DNA of 64,000 bases. It comes from Oscheius tipulae. Taxonomy: Eukaryota > Nematoda > Chromadorea > Rhabditida > Rhabditidae. Positions 31,739 to 60,584 of the stretch are shown here, piece after piece. Both the position numbers and the translations under genes were made by a program. The notes under the pieces are model-generated. The model had not been told where the DNA came from, did not search any database, and worked only from the letters and a program-made list of their open reading frames with translations. The DNA lies in assembly GCA_037178975.1 (NCBI GenBank), contig JASJZH010000003.1:5766001-5830000 (forward strand). Direction: 5' to 3'. Every line of letters starts with the position of its first letter. Position 1 is the first letter of the stretch.

Positions 31739-33034
31739 TTAGTTCATAAGGAAAGAACTTTGGGGGGACTGAAGAGCTTCAATCTCGCGAACGGAACTGG
31801 CCAAAAGCTGGGCATTGCCGGTGAAATAGGCACAGAGAGCAATCTGTAGCTTCTCCAACTGGCGAGACATCACACCGACGCGGTTCTCCTCCAGAAGACG
31901 CAATTTTACCTGGAAACGAGGTACCAGCAGTCCAAAATAAGGCTTACCCTAACGTCGGTTTTGAGTTGTTCGTACTTCTCTTTGTGAACTTCAGCCTTTG
32001 CCTGAGCTTCCTGTATAGAAGTGGGCGAAACAGTTGATTGAGAGGTCAAGTGAGACAGTTCGTGACGATGAACATCGAATTCGATGCGAGCACCTTCAGT
32101 AGAATAAATAGTCTCCAATGTGTCTTGAATAGTCTTGGCGTGAAGAGTCTCCATCGAGGAGATGAAGTAACGAAGACAATTGTCCAAGGAAGTCGCATGA
32201 TCCCCGACCTTTTTCATAGACTCCGAAGTTGTTCCACAGACGGTCTGGAACAAACTCATTGTATGCTTTTACAAGAGTGTACGTAGAATGTAGGTACAGC
32301 AATAAACTAACCCTGATGCTATCTTCCTTCAGCGACAACTGATAGAGACTTTCTCCCAACAGCTTTTCAGCAGTGGAGAGTTGATTTAGAGCCTGGCTGA
32401 ATTGTCTCGAAGCGGCGAAGACAGCTCCATATCGTCGATGAAGGTCTTTAAGTGTGTCACAGAGCTGCTCGAACTCCGGATCGACCGTCTTGTCGATCTG
32501 AAAATGATAATTTATTATAGAAAAATAGTAGGTTTTACCTTTCCCATGTGTTCAAGGAGCTGCTGCTTCGAGTTCTTGAACGTCCCGATTGTCCACTTTT
32601 TGAACTGATCTACTTTGGCAGTAACTTGAGCCATGTCGACACTGAAACATCATTATTTTAGGAAAAGATAAGAAGCTCACTTGGTAACGGCTTCGGGAAG
32701 CTTGATACCGCCAGGAATTTTGCTCGTGGTCACGGAAGAAGGGGAATCTGAAACGTTTCCGTTTAGATTTGTTCCCGACGAAAAGGATTATCTACTTTTG
32801 TAAGAGTTACCAGAGGAATCTTTAGGCCAGCACATAGGAAGAGGCGAAGATTTTGAATTGCATAGCGTGAACAAGCAAGTCAAGTGGACTGCCAAGCGCA
32901 AATCAAACAGTGGCAAGCGGCAAAATACGGAAAAAAGCAAGCCCCGGTATAGAAAATCTACCTGGCAGCTGTCCATCTGTGGTAGTGGTGGTCCTAGAAG
33001 GCTCGAAGATGTCTCCACCACTTTCAGGCATCAT
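31739..33034 (-). CDS. Arfaptin homolog (BAR/AH domain)
   Basis: Binds active Arf1/Arl1 and Rac at the trans-Golgi and curves membrane. Start [20 protein letters not shown]; then [24 protein letters not shown], and the AH domain [80 protein letters not shown] and [20 protein letters not shown], then [13 protein letters not shown]. This follows human arfaptin closely (V-K-K-W ... T-K-Q ... K-Y-E-x-L-R-x-D-V-x-x-K-L-x-F-L-E-E-N-x-x-x-V-M-x-x-Q-L ... A-Y-F-A-G-N). All exons use short introns. It sits between RHEB upstream (304 bp) and CINP downstream (314 bp), same strand. An amphipathic helix before the BAR domain is plausible but not proven here. Confidence 0.88.
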
Positions 33035-33338
33035 CTAAACTCAGAACAACTAAAATCGAAGCAACAGTTGCGAAATATATAAGGTAGTAAGCCTAAAACA
33101 ATATAGTTCTACAGCGTTCAAAAAAGACTTTATATACATGAAGCATATAATATATGATCTCATAGAATATATAGGGGGAAATACCTGAAAAAATGAAATG
33201 TGGGAAAGAGATTACGAGGGGAATAAAGGGGGAAATGACAAGGCACCATATGTACATGCTCCTGAATTGAGAATAAAGCCTCTACCTAAATTTGGAATAA
33301 TGAGCACTCGGGAAGTCTTGGTGCGAGACGTTTGACAA

Positions 33339-34197
33339 TTTACATCAAGAGGCAGTTCGATTTCTGGTCTAGCGAACTTTTCGGAGTCTTCGGGTTTCTG
33401 GATTCGCGGAACTCTTCGATACGGTTGAGGGTCAAGTTGAAGATGTCGCTAACTTTCTGCAAAAACTCCAATTAAACCTGTAGCATGAAGAGTTTGCATC
33501 AAAACGGGTGAATTCATAGCGCAAAATATATATTACTCAAAAATGGACTTACACTGTCGTTGTCTTTCGCTGAAATTTCGAGAAACTCGGCTCCCCAGGC
33601 AGCGGCCTGTTTTCTGGCCACATCACTGGACACTCGACGACGGGAAGCCAGGTCTAATTTGTTGCCGATGAGAACTAACGGGACTCTGAACAAACACTGA
33701 TAAAAGGGAGAGAAAATGGGCTTACTTCGTATCGCCTACACTGTCGAGGATTTTATCGTGGATAGTCGAAAGCATTTGGAATCTGCAGACATGATTAGAG
33801 CGAAATGAAAGAAAAACAAACGAGTATTCATCGTCGATGGCGTAGACGAGAACATATCCGTCGATACCAACGGCGCAACTGTGAGGAAAGACAGCGTATT
33901 CTTGTTGTCCGGCCGTATCCGCAGACAAATTTTATTGAAAAAAGTACTTGCAAAGGTTCTTACCTGTTATAAACAATTTGTAGTCCTTGTTCTTGTAGCG
34001 GAAGTTTTTCGTGTGCATATCTTCGATAGTTGTGTTGTACGATTCCGGAAAATGGCCTTGGACGAAGCGAAGAGTGATGGACGATTTTCCTAAGAGGAAA
34101 AGTTACAATGAACACAACACGGCTTACCGACACATGGATATCCCATGATTGCAATTTTTCTAGAAATGGCGTTCGGTCTGCTGCTGCCGGAGGCCAT
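33339..34197 (-). CDS. rheb-1: RHEB small GTPase
   Basis: Activates mTORC1 at the lysosome in its GTP form. Start MASGSSRPNAISRKIAIMGY; P-loop GYPCVGKSS, switch I SYNTTIED, switch II DTAGQQEYAVFP (the family has DTAGQDEY), then GIDGYVLVYAIDD, the NKLD guanine motif in VLIGNKLDL and the SAK motif in EISAKDND. It ends SLDQKSNCLLM; CLLM is a CaaX box, and the final Met favours farnesylation as in human RHEB (CSVM). About 185 residues, five exons with short introns. It is upstream of arfaptin on the same strand. Confidence 0.93.
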
Positions 34198-35461
34198 TCT
34201 AGATCTGTAAACAATAATTACGAAAGCAGAAAATGAAGAAAAATGTGAGAAGAACAGTGAAGTTGTCGGGAACTTTTTCCTTCTTTTTTTCGCAACAGGA
34301 AGAAAGAGAAAAAAAACATTCTAAAAGGCGCAATATTTTGAATCGTGTCAGGAACCTGTAAATTTTACGTTTTTTGTATAGTAAAATTCAGTGGCATCTT
34401 TTATTTTTCTCGCTTTCGGTTATTCACTTTTATTTTCATTCTTTCTGTTGTCTCTTGTCTTTTTTCCATTGGCAATGATCGTAATCTGATCAAAGTAAGG
34501 CCTCAAAAAATTCGCTAGATGTGAGTAAAAGACTTGGAAGGAGGAAGAATCGAGTAAGAATGGATCCACATCATGAGATGGTATCTTCAGACGAATTGGC
34601 CTTTGTCCAATATGCTCTTAGCTACCGTATTCAGGTTGTCATGCGGGCACTGGGGCGAATCAATGGGTTGCATTCAAGTTGCTAAGTTACTTTCGGCCTC
34701 TTCTTCCTTATCGAGCAGACCATTTTCTATCTTCCATATTCTCTGAAAAGATGTATGAAATATCCCGAAGATTTTGTATTAGATCATTCAAAATGAACTC
34801 AAGGACTTAAGAGGCAACCTCCTTCCCAACTTTCCTCGGAATATAATCTGTCTTCCTTCTCCACAAAAATACTTATAGCCTCGGATCAACTTTACTGTCT
34901 CTTTCCATAACTGCGACCACGTAAAACTTTTCCGTTGGAATAGAACGTCGAACAGAAGCATAAACTGCTTCCGTCATCTAACATTTCCTTCACCTTACTT
35001 GATCTTCAGAGTTTTTGTATCTCTCTGTTTAGTTTGCGTTTGCTTAATGTTAAATCGCAAAATTATTTACTTCTCCCTTCAATTCTTTCCTTAAATGCGT
35101 GACTTTGTGCTCGAAGCGTAACAACAACGCTGTAATACTCGACCATTGTCCGAATCGCCCTCGGTTCCCGCGCTAATTGATTCAACCTCAGCTTTTTGCC
35201 CATTTTCCATTGCTGGTTTGCTTAGATGACACGACATCTGACTCATCGTCACTTTTCATTTTACTGGCCGCACCCTCTATAGTTAGCTGTTTCACCGTTT
35301 TCATGTGCCATGTATCGACATTCTCCGAAGCAGTCATAAAATTCTTGGAATGAGTTTCTTCTCTCTTACCCTACCCATTACTCCGATTGTGTTCTGCCTA
35401 ATTGAATTCTCCTTTCCATGTTTCTCTTTCTTTTATACGCTTCCACAAAGCTCATTTTCAG
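34198..35461. other. Long intergenic region between divergent RHEB and SRPK genes
   Basis: About 1.26 kb, T/C-rich on the plus strand, with no supported open frame. It probably holds the promoters of both divergent genes. It ends in CTCATTTTCAG directly before the SRPK ATG, which looks like a spliced-leader or cis 3' splice site. Confidence 0.4.
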
Positions 35462-39672
<4,211 letters not shown>

Positions 39673-40064
39673 TTTTCGAATTCCCTCTTTACACTTATAT
39701 TGTATTTCTTTCGAGCTTACACCATTGCTCCCCCTATTTTTATTACTAACCAAAAACACCCTTTTCTCCAGACCCGGTATCTTTTTACCCGTTTTGGTCT
39801 GTTTTACTAGGTTTCAGCCCTCAACAGACAATGTGTTGCCCATTTTGATCTTCCCCCATGAACTAATCTTGTATGTGAACTGTTGTTTACAATGGGTAAT
39901 TTTTCCTCCTTTGTCTGTCCAAAATATAACTTTGCTTTGAGTCTCCTAAATAGATTTCTTAAAAAATAAACAGTGGGTCTGTACTGACTGTACACAGTTC
40001 GTATCTGCATGAATATCTGCTCTGTGCTCTATAGCAACTAACCAGATTTTCCTCAGTTTTAGAA
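39673..40064. other. Intergenic, nothing recognised
   Basis: About 390 bp between SRPK and CHP1, both on the plus strand. It probably carries the SRPK 3' UTR and the CHP1 promoter. No other signal was seen. Confidence 0.4.
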
Positions 40065-40735
40065 ATGGGTAATAATAGTTCGTTGATGCTGCGGGACGAG
40101 GAAGTGGCCGAAATCGAGAGGGAGAGTTCGTTCACTCGTAACCAGATCGTCCGTCTCTACAATCGATTCATCGGCTTAGACAAACGTGGTCAAGGCTTTT
40201 TGACCAAGGAAGACTTCTTGAATGTGCCGGAGCTCTGTGTCAATCCATTAGGCACGCGGATTATCGAGGCTTTCTTCACCCATGCTGGAAATAACGGCTC
40301 TCAGCTCAACTTTAAGCAGTTCGTACGCGTTTTGGCTCAATTCCAGCCGGCCAAGGGTAGCAGAAAGAAGGAACTACGAGAGCAGAAGCTCCGGTTCGCC
40401 TTCCAAATGTACGATCTCAACCAAAACGGGTTCATCACTAGGTATGCTTTCTTTTTATATTCGAAAATAAAGAATGGATTTAGAGAAGAATTCAAGGTCA
40501 TTCTGAACTCGATGGTTGGAGCCAACATCACAGCCGAACAGCTGGAGAAGATTGCCGAAAGAACGATCGAGGAAGCCGATATTGACCACGATGGCAAGAT
40601 CTCATTTGCAGGCATGTATTTTCTATTTGAACCCTGTACTTTGTCTAAAAACTCTAACAATTTTTTCCAGATTTCTGTACGGCGATGGAAAACACGGATA
40701 TCCAGGAGAAGATGAGCATCCGCTTCCTGAACTAG
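40065..40735 (+). CDS. CHP1: Calcineurin B homologous protein (CHP1-like), EF-hand
   Basis: Calcium sensor that binds and stabilises Na+/H+ exchangers; the worm PBO-1 is of this type. Start MGNNSSLMLRDEEVAEIERE carries an N-myristoylation Gly2 site. EF1 and EF2 are degenerate. EF3 (DLNQNGFITREE) is canonical. EF4 (DIDHDGKISFAD) has Asp at position 12. It ends NTDIQEKMSIRFLN, matching human C-terminus E-Q-K-M-S-I-R-F-L-H. Exons 40065-40441, 40484-40611 and 40671-40735. Intron 2 (40612-40670) begins GC, not GT; this is the only join that keeps the family sequence (FADF). About 190 residues, normal. Confidence 0.93.
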
Positions 40736-40872
40736 CCTCAAGGCGAATGTACATATCGATGATTGCATTTTACCTGTATCAAAGCATAATAAATTTCTAC
40801 TGTCTAGTGAAAAGAGGTGATAGTTTGGCCGATAAACATCCTACTGATAAGGACTATTTTCTACTCCTCACA

Positions 40873-43351
40873 ATGCAATATCTGTTTGTCTTTTCCTTGC
40901 TCACCATCATCTCGATCCAAGCTGAATACCGGATTGTAAAAACTAGGTAAATGATTGAACTAGGTCAATCGAGTGTTTCCCAGCTATGGTTCTCTTCGAG
41001 GTAAACTGACCATGTCTCCGCATAGACAGAAAGGCTTCTTCTTCTTGGGAATACCCATAGCTGAACCGGTTGATGGAAAACATAGGTAGGTTTTCTTACA
41101 GATGGTGACTAAGCTCTCTAGATTCAAAGAAGCCGAACAGGTACAACCCTGGACAGGGATAAAAGACGCTTTAAGATACATTTCGTGTCCGCAACCTTAT
41201 TAGTAAGTCAACGTTTTATATTTTTTTGTTTATAAATGACTTTCCAGTAAAGCAATACGTGACAACAATACAATCGTCCAAGAGAACTGCCTCCAGACGA
41301 ATGTATTTACGAGTCGGAGCTGTCTTCAAAAGGTAAACTGCTATACGAAAAACTGATATTTTTAGGGCAACTGCTCTGTTCTGGCGTATGTTCACGGTGG
41401 AGCCAGGTACTTTTTGGGGCCTGAGAGAACGCCGGAGGAGAATGTTATTAACAACTTTGCTAATGATGTGAGTAGTCTCTCGAATCGATTAACAAGAGGT
41501 TGTTAGGAACGGAGGATCATCTATGTAGCTTTGCAATACAGACTTGGGGTTTTTGGCTGGCTCAATCTGGCTCCAGAACTGAAGACAACCGTGAGCTCAA
41601 ATCTGGCCAACAGAGGTCAGTCTGAATTGGATTGAGAACAGAAAAGGAACACGCAGACCTTCTCTTCGGGCTAAAATGGATCCAAAAAGAGATCCAAAAC
41701 TTTGGAGGAGATCCGAACAGAGTCAGTTTTGGGGGTCACAGTTCTGGTGGTCAGGCTGTTATTGAAGTAAGGATACTGGTCTTGAAAATAACACAATCAG
41801 ATGTCAATGTCTCCGATCGCTGATGGTCTCTTTAACCAAGCCATGGTTCTCAGTGCCCCGTACAGGGGAGAGCGCAATAATCGTAAGAGATAAGAAAGAG
41901 CAAAAACTATTTGAACTCAGAGTCAAACACAAAATGGTCTCGGAGAATCGCGGAGAAGGCTGGTTGCGTGCCAGAGGGAGAGAAGTATACTCTTTATATC
42001 AATGTGACAAGAATTGAGGACTGTTTACGACAGAAGTCGACAGATGAACTTCATGGTATTCAGATCGACATGAACAATGACGTTGAACTGCTTGAGGGAG
42101 TTTGGATAGACGGAACTGGAGGGGTAATGGTGTTTTTGATGAGCTCAAGAAGGTATAGATGTTCCCGGACTCTTTCGAGAATCTGATGAAACGAGAACTT
42201 CCAAAGAGGAGGTATTTCATGGGAACTGTATCCCACGAGGAGGAAGCGACGAAATCTCTAGTTGATGAGACGGGAAGAGTCAATCTGACCGGCCTGGACG
42301 AACTCTGCACTGCCCTTGGGTACGAGTACAACTTCAAGGATCCGGAAGGTTACAGAAGAGTCTGCAACTATCAGTACAGTTCTGGTTAGTTTCTCACCCA
42401 GCTTGACTCTAATACTACTGAAAACCTAGCAAATCTGGTGAATTAAACAATTCCAGCCGAGAAAGTGACAGACGTGAACTCTGACCACCAATACTATTAC
42501 CCGGTCATACAATTTGCCGACAAATTTGCTCAAGACGGGACAGTCTTCGTCTACTCGTTCGAATATCCTGTGAAAGGAGAGCGGTGGAGCTGGAATGCGA
42601 CGGTTAAAACACCTCGGCACGCAGACGATCTGGTAGAGGAAACTCGTTCATTGTTGATATCACAGTTCAGGATTATATTATCTACGGAAACTACTCCACC
42701 TTCACTGAAAAAGACTTTGAGATTGAGAGAATCTACACGGGAATGATAGCTAATTTCGTGAATACGGGCAATCCGAGCTACGAAGAACATGAATGGAAAC
42801 CGTACACTAGTAAGAATCGCGAGTACTTCGTTATTGGTAAGTATTTGCTTCTTTCGGTGAGAAAGCTAACAGATTTCTATGAAAACATGACTATGCCTGG
42901 ATCAAGAGATGATTTCAAAAAGCAGGTTTCCGAATACTATAAAAAAATTGAAAAGTAAGCTATTTTCATGTACTTTTGACAGCCGTTCAGAGAGGCTGGA
43001 GCTATTCGGCCACCGAAGGACCTTCCTCCCAAGATGGACTGGTTCACACCCTACGTTCTGGTCAGCTCCTATACTTCGGAGTGGGAAAATGACACAATGT
43101 TCAACATAGACAAAAAGAGTTACGAAGCAGCCATGAATCTCAATCGTCTCTGGAAGAAACACGTTGCTCATTTGCAGAAGATCAAAGTCCACGAGAAGAC
43201 GGGATTTGGTAAGCGTCTTCTTTCAAAAAGAAGAAGAAATTCAGATTGGCTGAACTTTGTGCTTGCGGTGATAGTCGTCGGACTGGTCGTAACTATTATG
43301 TATTTTCTGTACTCTCATTGGAAGAAGAGACGAGAGTATCAGTCCCTGTAA
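40873..43351 (+). CDS. Membrane-anchored type-B carboxylesterase, triad intact
   Basis: Signal peptide MQYLFVFSLLTIISIQA, then TSYGSLRGKL across the first intron. Next GFFFLGIPIAEPVDGKHRFK, QENCLQTNVF, the oxyanion loop YVHGGARYF, QYRLGVFGWLNLAPE, FGGDPNRVSFGGHSSGGQAV (nucleophile Ser in GHSSG), GTVSHEEEATKSL (likely Glu) and TPRHADDL (likely His). After HADDL an intron ending GTTCAG leads to DYIIYGNYSTFTEKDFEIER and MIANFVNTGNPSYEEHEWKP. Near the C-terminus LNFVLAVIVVGLVVTIMYFL is a membrane helix followed by HWKKRREYQSL, so the protein is type I with a short basic tail, the topology of neuroligin-like and anchored worm esterases. The kept triad suggests a true esterase. Confidence 0.85.
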
Positions 43352-43375
43352 TGTTCCTTTATGTTAAGAGAAGAT

Positions 43376-43381
43376 AATAAA
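43376..43381 (+). terminator. Poly(A) signal AATAAA of the esterase gene
   Basis: AATAAA lies 25 bp after the esterase stop. The convergent ATR gene ends at 43455, 104 bp from the esterase stop. Confidence 0.6.
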
Positions 43382-43454
43382 GTTTTAATTAGAAACAAAG
43401 GAAAAGATACCGGCATAATGAAATACTCGTAGGATATTTACAGAAACAAGCGGC

Positions 43455-52789
<9,335 letters not shown>

Positions 52790-52850
52790 TATGAAATTCG
52801 AGGAATTCCGCTAGGCTGAGTCGAAACAGGGCTTATATTTTCTCGAGTAA
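52790..52850. promoter_or_regulatory. Very short divergent ATR/RECQ5 intergenic region
   Basis: Only 61 bp separate the proposed ATR ATG from the first upstream in-frame ATG of RECQ5 (91 bp to the preferred ATG at 52881). Any promoter must serve both genes or overlap their 5' exons. TTTACAG at 52871-52877 directly before AAAATGG looks like a 3' trans-splice site for RECQ5. No TATA box is evident. Confidence 0.5.
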
Positions 52851-52880
52851 ATGCTTCAGGAATACAGAAATTTACAGAAA

Positions 52881-56706
<3,826 letters not shown>

Positions 56707-56753
56707 TATGTTTTCTCGTCGATTATACTCGAATAGCAAATTGTTTTTTCAAC

Positions 56754-56759
56754 AATAAA
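56754..56759 (+). terminator. Poly(A) signal AATAAA of RECQ5
   Basis: AATAAA 47 bp after the RECQ5 stop. The convergent FTSJ3/SPB1 gene ends at 56825. Confidence 0.55.
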
Positions 56760-56824
56760 TTCAACAACTTCAACGACAAATCAACCAACGGTAACAATTG
56801 CCTCTCAACAACGGATTGAAGCTC

Positions 56825-59672
56825 TCAACGACGACCACGTCCACGGCTAGATTTACCCGCTTTTCCACGCCCCTTCGTCTTTTCCTTGTTCTTTGCAGCC
56901 CGGAGATCCTTTTTCATTCGGCTGAAAATTGGAAATTGGAGGAAGTATCTTGAAAGACGAACCTATCGACAAGCTTGTACTTTCCACCAGGACGGCTCAT
57001 CTTGCCTTTCTTTCCTTTGGTCATTCGAACCAGCTCGACCTTCTTGTTCTCCTTCTTCGTAGCTTGAGAATAGATCCTGAATGTTGTTGTGAGAAACTCC
57101 ACAAGTAATGCTCACTTCTTCATCTCGCGAATTTTCTCCGCATGCTCCAGATTGGCATTTTCCAAAACGCCCTCGGCCCGCTTCTTGGCCTTCTCCAACT
57201 TCTGGTGAACTCGGCGCTGCTTGCGAGCCTTAGCCTCGGCCACCTTCTTGCACGGACGAGCATTCAGCTCTCTCATTCGATCACGGTAGAACTTGACTTG
57301 TTCCTGAAATTGTTATTTTTCAATTTTCAATTAGCAAAAATACCTTAGTAACCGGAGCTGTTTTGAAGTAATGCTTCTTCTCGTCGTCGACAAACCAGTC
57401 GGGAAGACCTTCATCGTTATTGGCGTACTTGTTCCAGCCCCATTCTTCCAACTCTCTGGCTGATTTGGAGGAGTAGATCAACTGCTCGCCCATTGCCAAT
57501 TCTTCTGGAGTGAGACGCTGTTTCTTGGCCTTCGGTTTCAGATCTTCTCCCAGGATCGTCTTTTCGGCATCACGCTTGCTAGCTCGCTGATTTGTGGAAA
57601 CCTCGACGCCCTGCTCTTCCCAGTCCATCTCATCCGTAAACTTGCTCTTCAACTCGTTGTCTAGCTCATCATCTTCGTCGCTATCTTCGCTGTCATCTCC
57701 TTTTTTGTTCTTTTTGCTCTTTATCGAGGCTCCTTGATCTTCGAAGGAAACTAAACAGATGAGATTTGTGAAAGACATCAACACTTACCGGTATTCTCAT
57801 GTATCTTCTTTTTGTTTTTGTTCATGTACTTCTCGACAGCTGCCATGTCATCTTCATCATCGTCTTCCGACAACATTCCAGCGATTTCGTCCTTGGCAAA
57901 CCAGGAATCTGTCCTGGTTTGTTTCTTGTTTTTGCCCAGAATGTCATCTTCGGTTTGAATAAGATCGTTGTCGCTGTCATCGTCACTATCCTCTCCATCA
58001 CGAGTTTCCCATTCCCCTTCACCGAGACCTTCCTCTTCATCTTCCTCGACTGTCTCCGAAGCATCGTTACGTGTGGAAAGAATTTCGGCCAACTCTCGAG
58101 CCTACAACAGTCTACTAAACAGAGAATTTCAAGCACTTACCCGCCGGATCTTTTTCAGGGAGAAAACTTCCTCGTCGGCATTGTAATCTGGCTGATCACC
58201 CTCGATGATCATCTTCAATTGACGACGTTTGATCACTTTAGCCTTTGCCTTCAACATGATCTTCTTTTTCCTGCAATTCGTGATTGAAAATACTTTTTGT
58301 AACGTTATACTTTTTCAGAGCAGCCTTTTCTTCTTCCGAGGCACGAGCAATCATATCATCGATCTCAGCCATTTCCTTGTCCTCGACTTCATCCTCGTCC
58401 AACTCAATCTCCGGCTCCTCTCCTTCTTCTTCTTCTTCCAAGGCCTTCAACTCTTCTTCCAGAATCTTTCGCATTAATTTCCTCCAGCGAAGAAGAGCAC
58501 GAAGCTCGCGAGGGCCGCAAACTTTCAGATCCTTGAGGTATTCGCGGATTTCCTCAGTTGTAGCGGGCGAATTCTTCCACTTGTCCTGATCGAGGATGAT
58601 CTCATTTGCTTGACCGAGAATCTCCAGGTACTGCTGTAAAAACCAAAGTTATGCAATTTAGAGTTGTCGAACATGAGTTTGAATGAACATAGTAGCATCG
58701 ATGGTCTTGAAGACGGCGAGACCGGCATCATCGTACCCTTCAGCCTTGGCCTTGCGATCTTTTTGCTTGTTGAGCAGCAGAGCTTGACTGAAAAATTCTA
58801 TTATATAAAGAAGGAGGAAACACGAACGGATTGGCCTTGGTGGGAGCAGAATTATCGGGCTCGGCGAAGACTTTCTTAGGATCGAGAAGTTCCGGAGCAA
58901 CTTTGGCGGGCTTGTGATATTTCTCGCAAACAACAAAGATCTCAGCAGATTCGAGACGGGAGGCTGCAGGTTTCCAGACGTGGACCCGCTTGAACAGCTT
59001 CTCGAAAACGGTAATGAGACAAGAGTAGTCATTGGATCGGAAAACCTAGGTAAGGTTACAAAATTTCACTTCCTTCTAGTATACCTTTGTCACAAAGGTT
59101 CCTCCCTTCTTGAGGATCTGCGTGGCAAGCTTCAACGCGGACAAGACGAGGCAATTCTGTTGGAATGCATCGTGTACCCAGTTCAGACCGACATTTGGAG
59201 CTCCGTCGTGGAGAACACAATCTGCCTAAACCAAAATCGTTTCACAAAAGGAAGGAAACAAACCAGCCAATTGTTTAACTCTTTTTTGATATCTTGACGA
59301 GTTTTCTCGGTAGTGATGTCACCTTGAAGGCCGATGCAGTTGGCAATCGGCTTGATAGGGGCCAAGTCAACTCCTAAACACTATTCCTGCGAGCAAACAT
59401 AAAGAGGCGAACCAATAACAAGACTGGATACTGGCATATGCTGGGCAGCAACTTGCATCCATCCTCCCGGAGCTGCACACAAATCGACCGTGGCTCTTGA
59501 ACTCTGGAGAAACTCGAAGCGTTTGTTGAGCTGTATCAACTTGAAAGCAGCGCGAGATCTGTAACCTAAACGCAGACAATAATAGGGCCGAAGAACAAGA
59601 TGAACCTGCTTCCTTTGCAAGCTTGTAGTACTTATCACGACGCTGCTTTCCGATTTTGACCTTCTTACCCAT
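56825..59672 (-). CDS. FTSJ3: SPB1/FTSJ3 rRNA 2'-O-methyltransferase
   Basis: Nucleolar methyltransferase and pre-60S/pre-rRNA processing factor. Start [40 protein letters not shown] with the first catalytic Lys, then [20 protein letters not shown] (SAM site), a VDLAPIKPI segment, [32 protein letters not shown] and [12 protein letters not shown] (second Lys). The middle is very acidic (runs of Asp/Glu near 57.7-58.4 kb, also [20 protein letters not shown]), followed by the SPB1 C-terminal domain: [34 protein letters not shown] and [20 protein letters not shown]. It ends in a basic RGRGRR tail. Domain order and about 790 residues fit SPB1/FTSJ3. It starts 129 bp downstream of UBL-S27a on the same strand, a plausible ribosome-biogenesis operon. 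Confidence 0.93.
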
Positions 59673-59801
59673 GTTGACGTCTAAAAACGACTATGAACAG
59701 ACTGCAACCTCCCCTCTCAACCGAAAGTTATTATTCACGTATTCAAAACGAGATTGCGAAGAGATGTGTATGGATAACAATGTTTATTTGAAAATCAACA
59801 A

Positions 59802-60584
59802 TTACTTCTTCTTGCCCTTTCCTCCCTTGGCGGCGGCAGCAGGGGCGGCTCCTCCAGCAGCGGCGGCGGCAGGCTTAGATGCTCCCTGGGGCTTATCTTC
59901 GACGACGAGAGTATCGTGGCAACGTCCGCAGTAGTATCTGTTCTCGTGAGAAGCCATGAAGACTCCTCCTCCGCAAGAAGCAGATTGGCACTCCCTCCTG
60001 AGGCGTCTGATCTTTCCGTTCTCATCGACCTGAAAATAATATTAATTGAGCGTAAACTTGGTGTTAGGTGGTAAATGGTCGGTTCAGAAAACTCAAGTTT
60101 TCATGTCACGGAACTCTCAGAGGCCTGGACACCATTCCGACAGATTGATCATCATTACCGACAGAATTTTTTTTTAAACTCTTACCTCGTAGTACTTGAG
60201 GACAGCGAGCTTGACCTTCTTTCTCTTATGCTTGATCTTCTTGGGGGTAGTGTAGACCTTCTTCTTTCTCTTCTTTCCTCCTCCGAGCAGTCTCAGGGAG
60301 ATGTAAAGAGTGGAAGACTCCTCGACCTCGAGTTCATCAGACAACTGACGGCCTAAATGTCAAGGAATCATTAACGATAAAGCCAAGTCCGTCCTAAAGA
60401 GCACAAGTCTCTCTCGGGATTCAGCAAAAGAAAAAAATTACAACTCACCACACTGGAGAAGGCGCTGATCTTCGACAGAGATACCCTCAAGGCGCTCAAT
60501 CTTCTGCTTGATATCGAGGACGGTCTCGCTAGGCTCGACGTCAAGAGTCAACGTGCGACCCGTAAGAGTCTTGACAAAGATCAT
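59802..60584 (-). CDS. ubl-1: Ubiquitin-like / ribosomal protein S27a (eS31) fusion
   Basis: Fusion precursor that delivers small-subunit protein eS31. Start [20 protein letters not shown] is preceded by TTTTTCAG and GAACAG acceptors. The ubiquitin-like part continues [49 protein letters not shown], then the eS31 part [40 protein letters not shown], a C4 zinc finger ([10 protein letters not shown]...YYCGRCHDT) and an Ala/Lys-rich tail ending GKGKKK. The ubiquitin moiety is clearly divergent, as in the C. elegans UBL-1 fusion: the tail reads RLLGGG where ubiquitin has RLRGG. At least two introns. The SPB1/FTSJ3 gene is just downstream. Confidence 0.93.
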
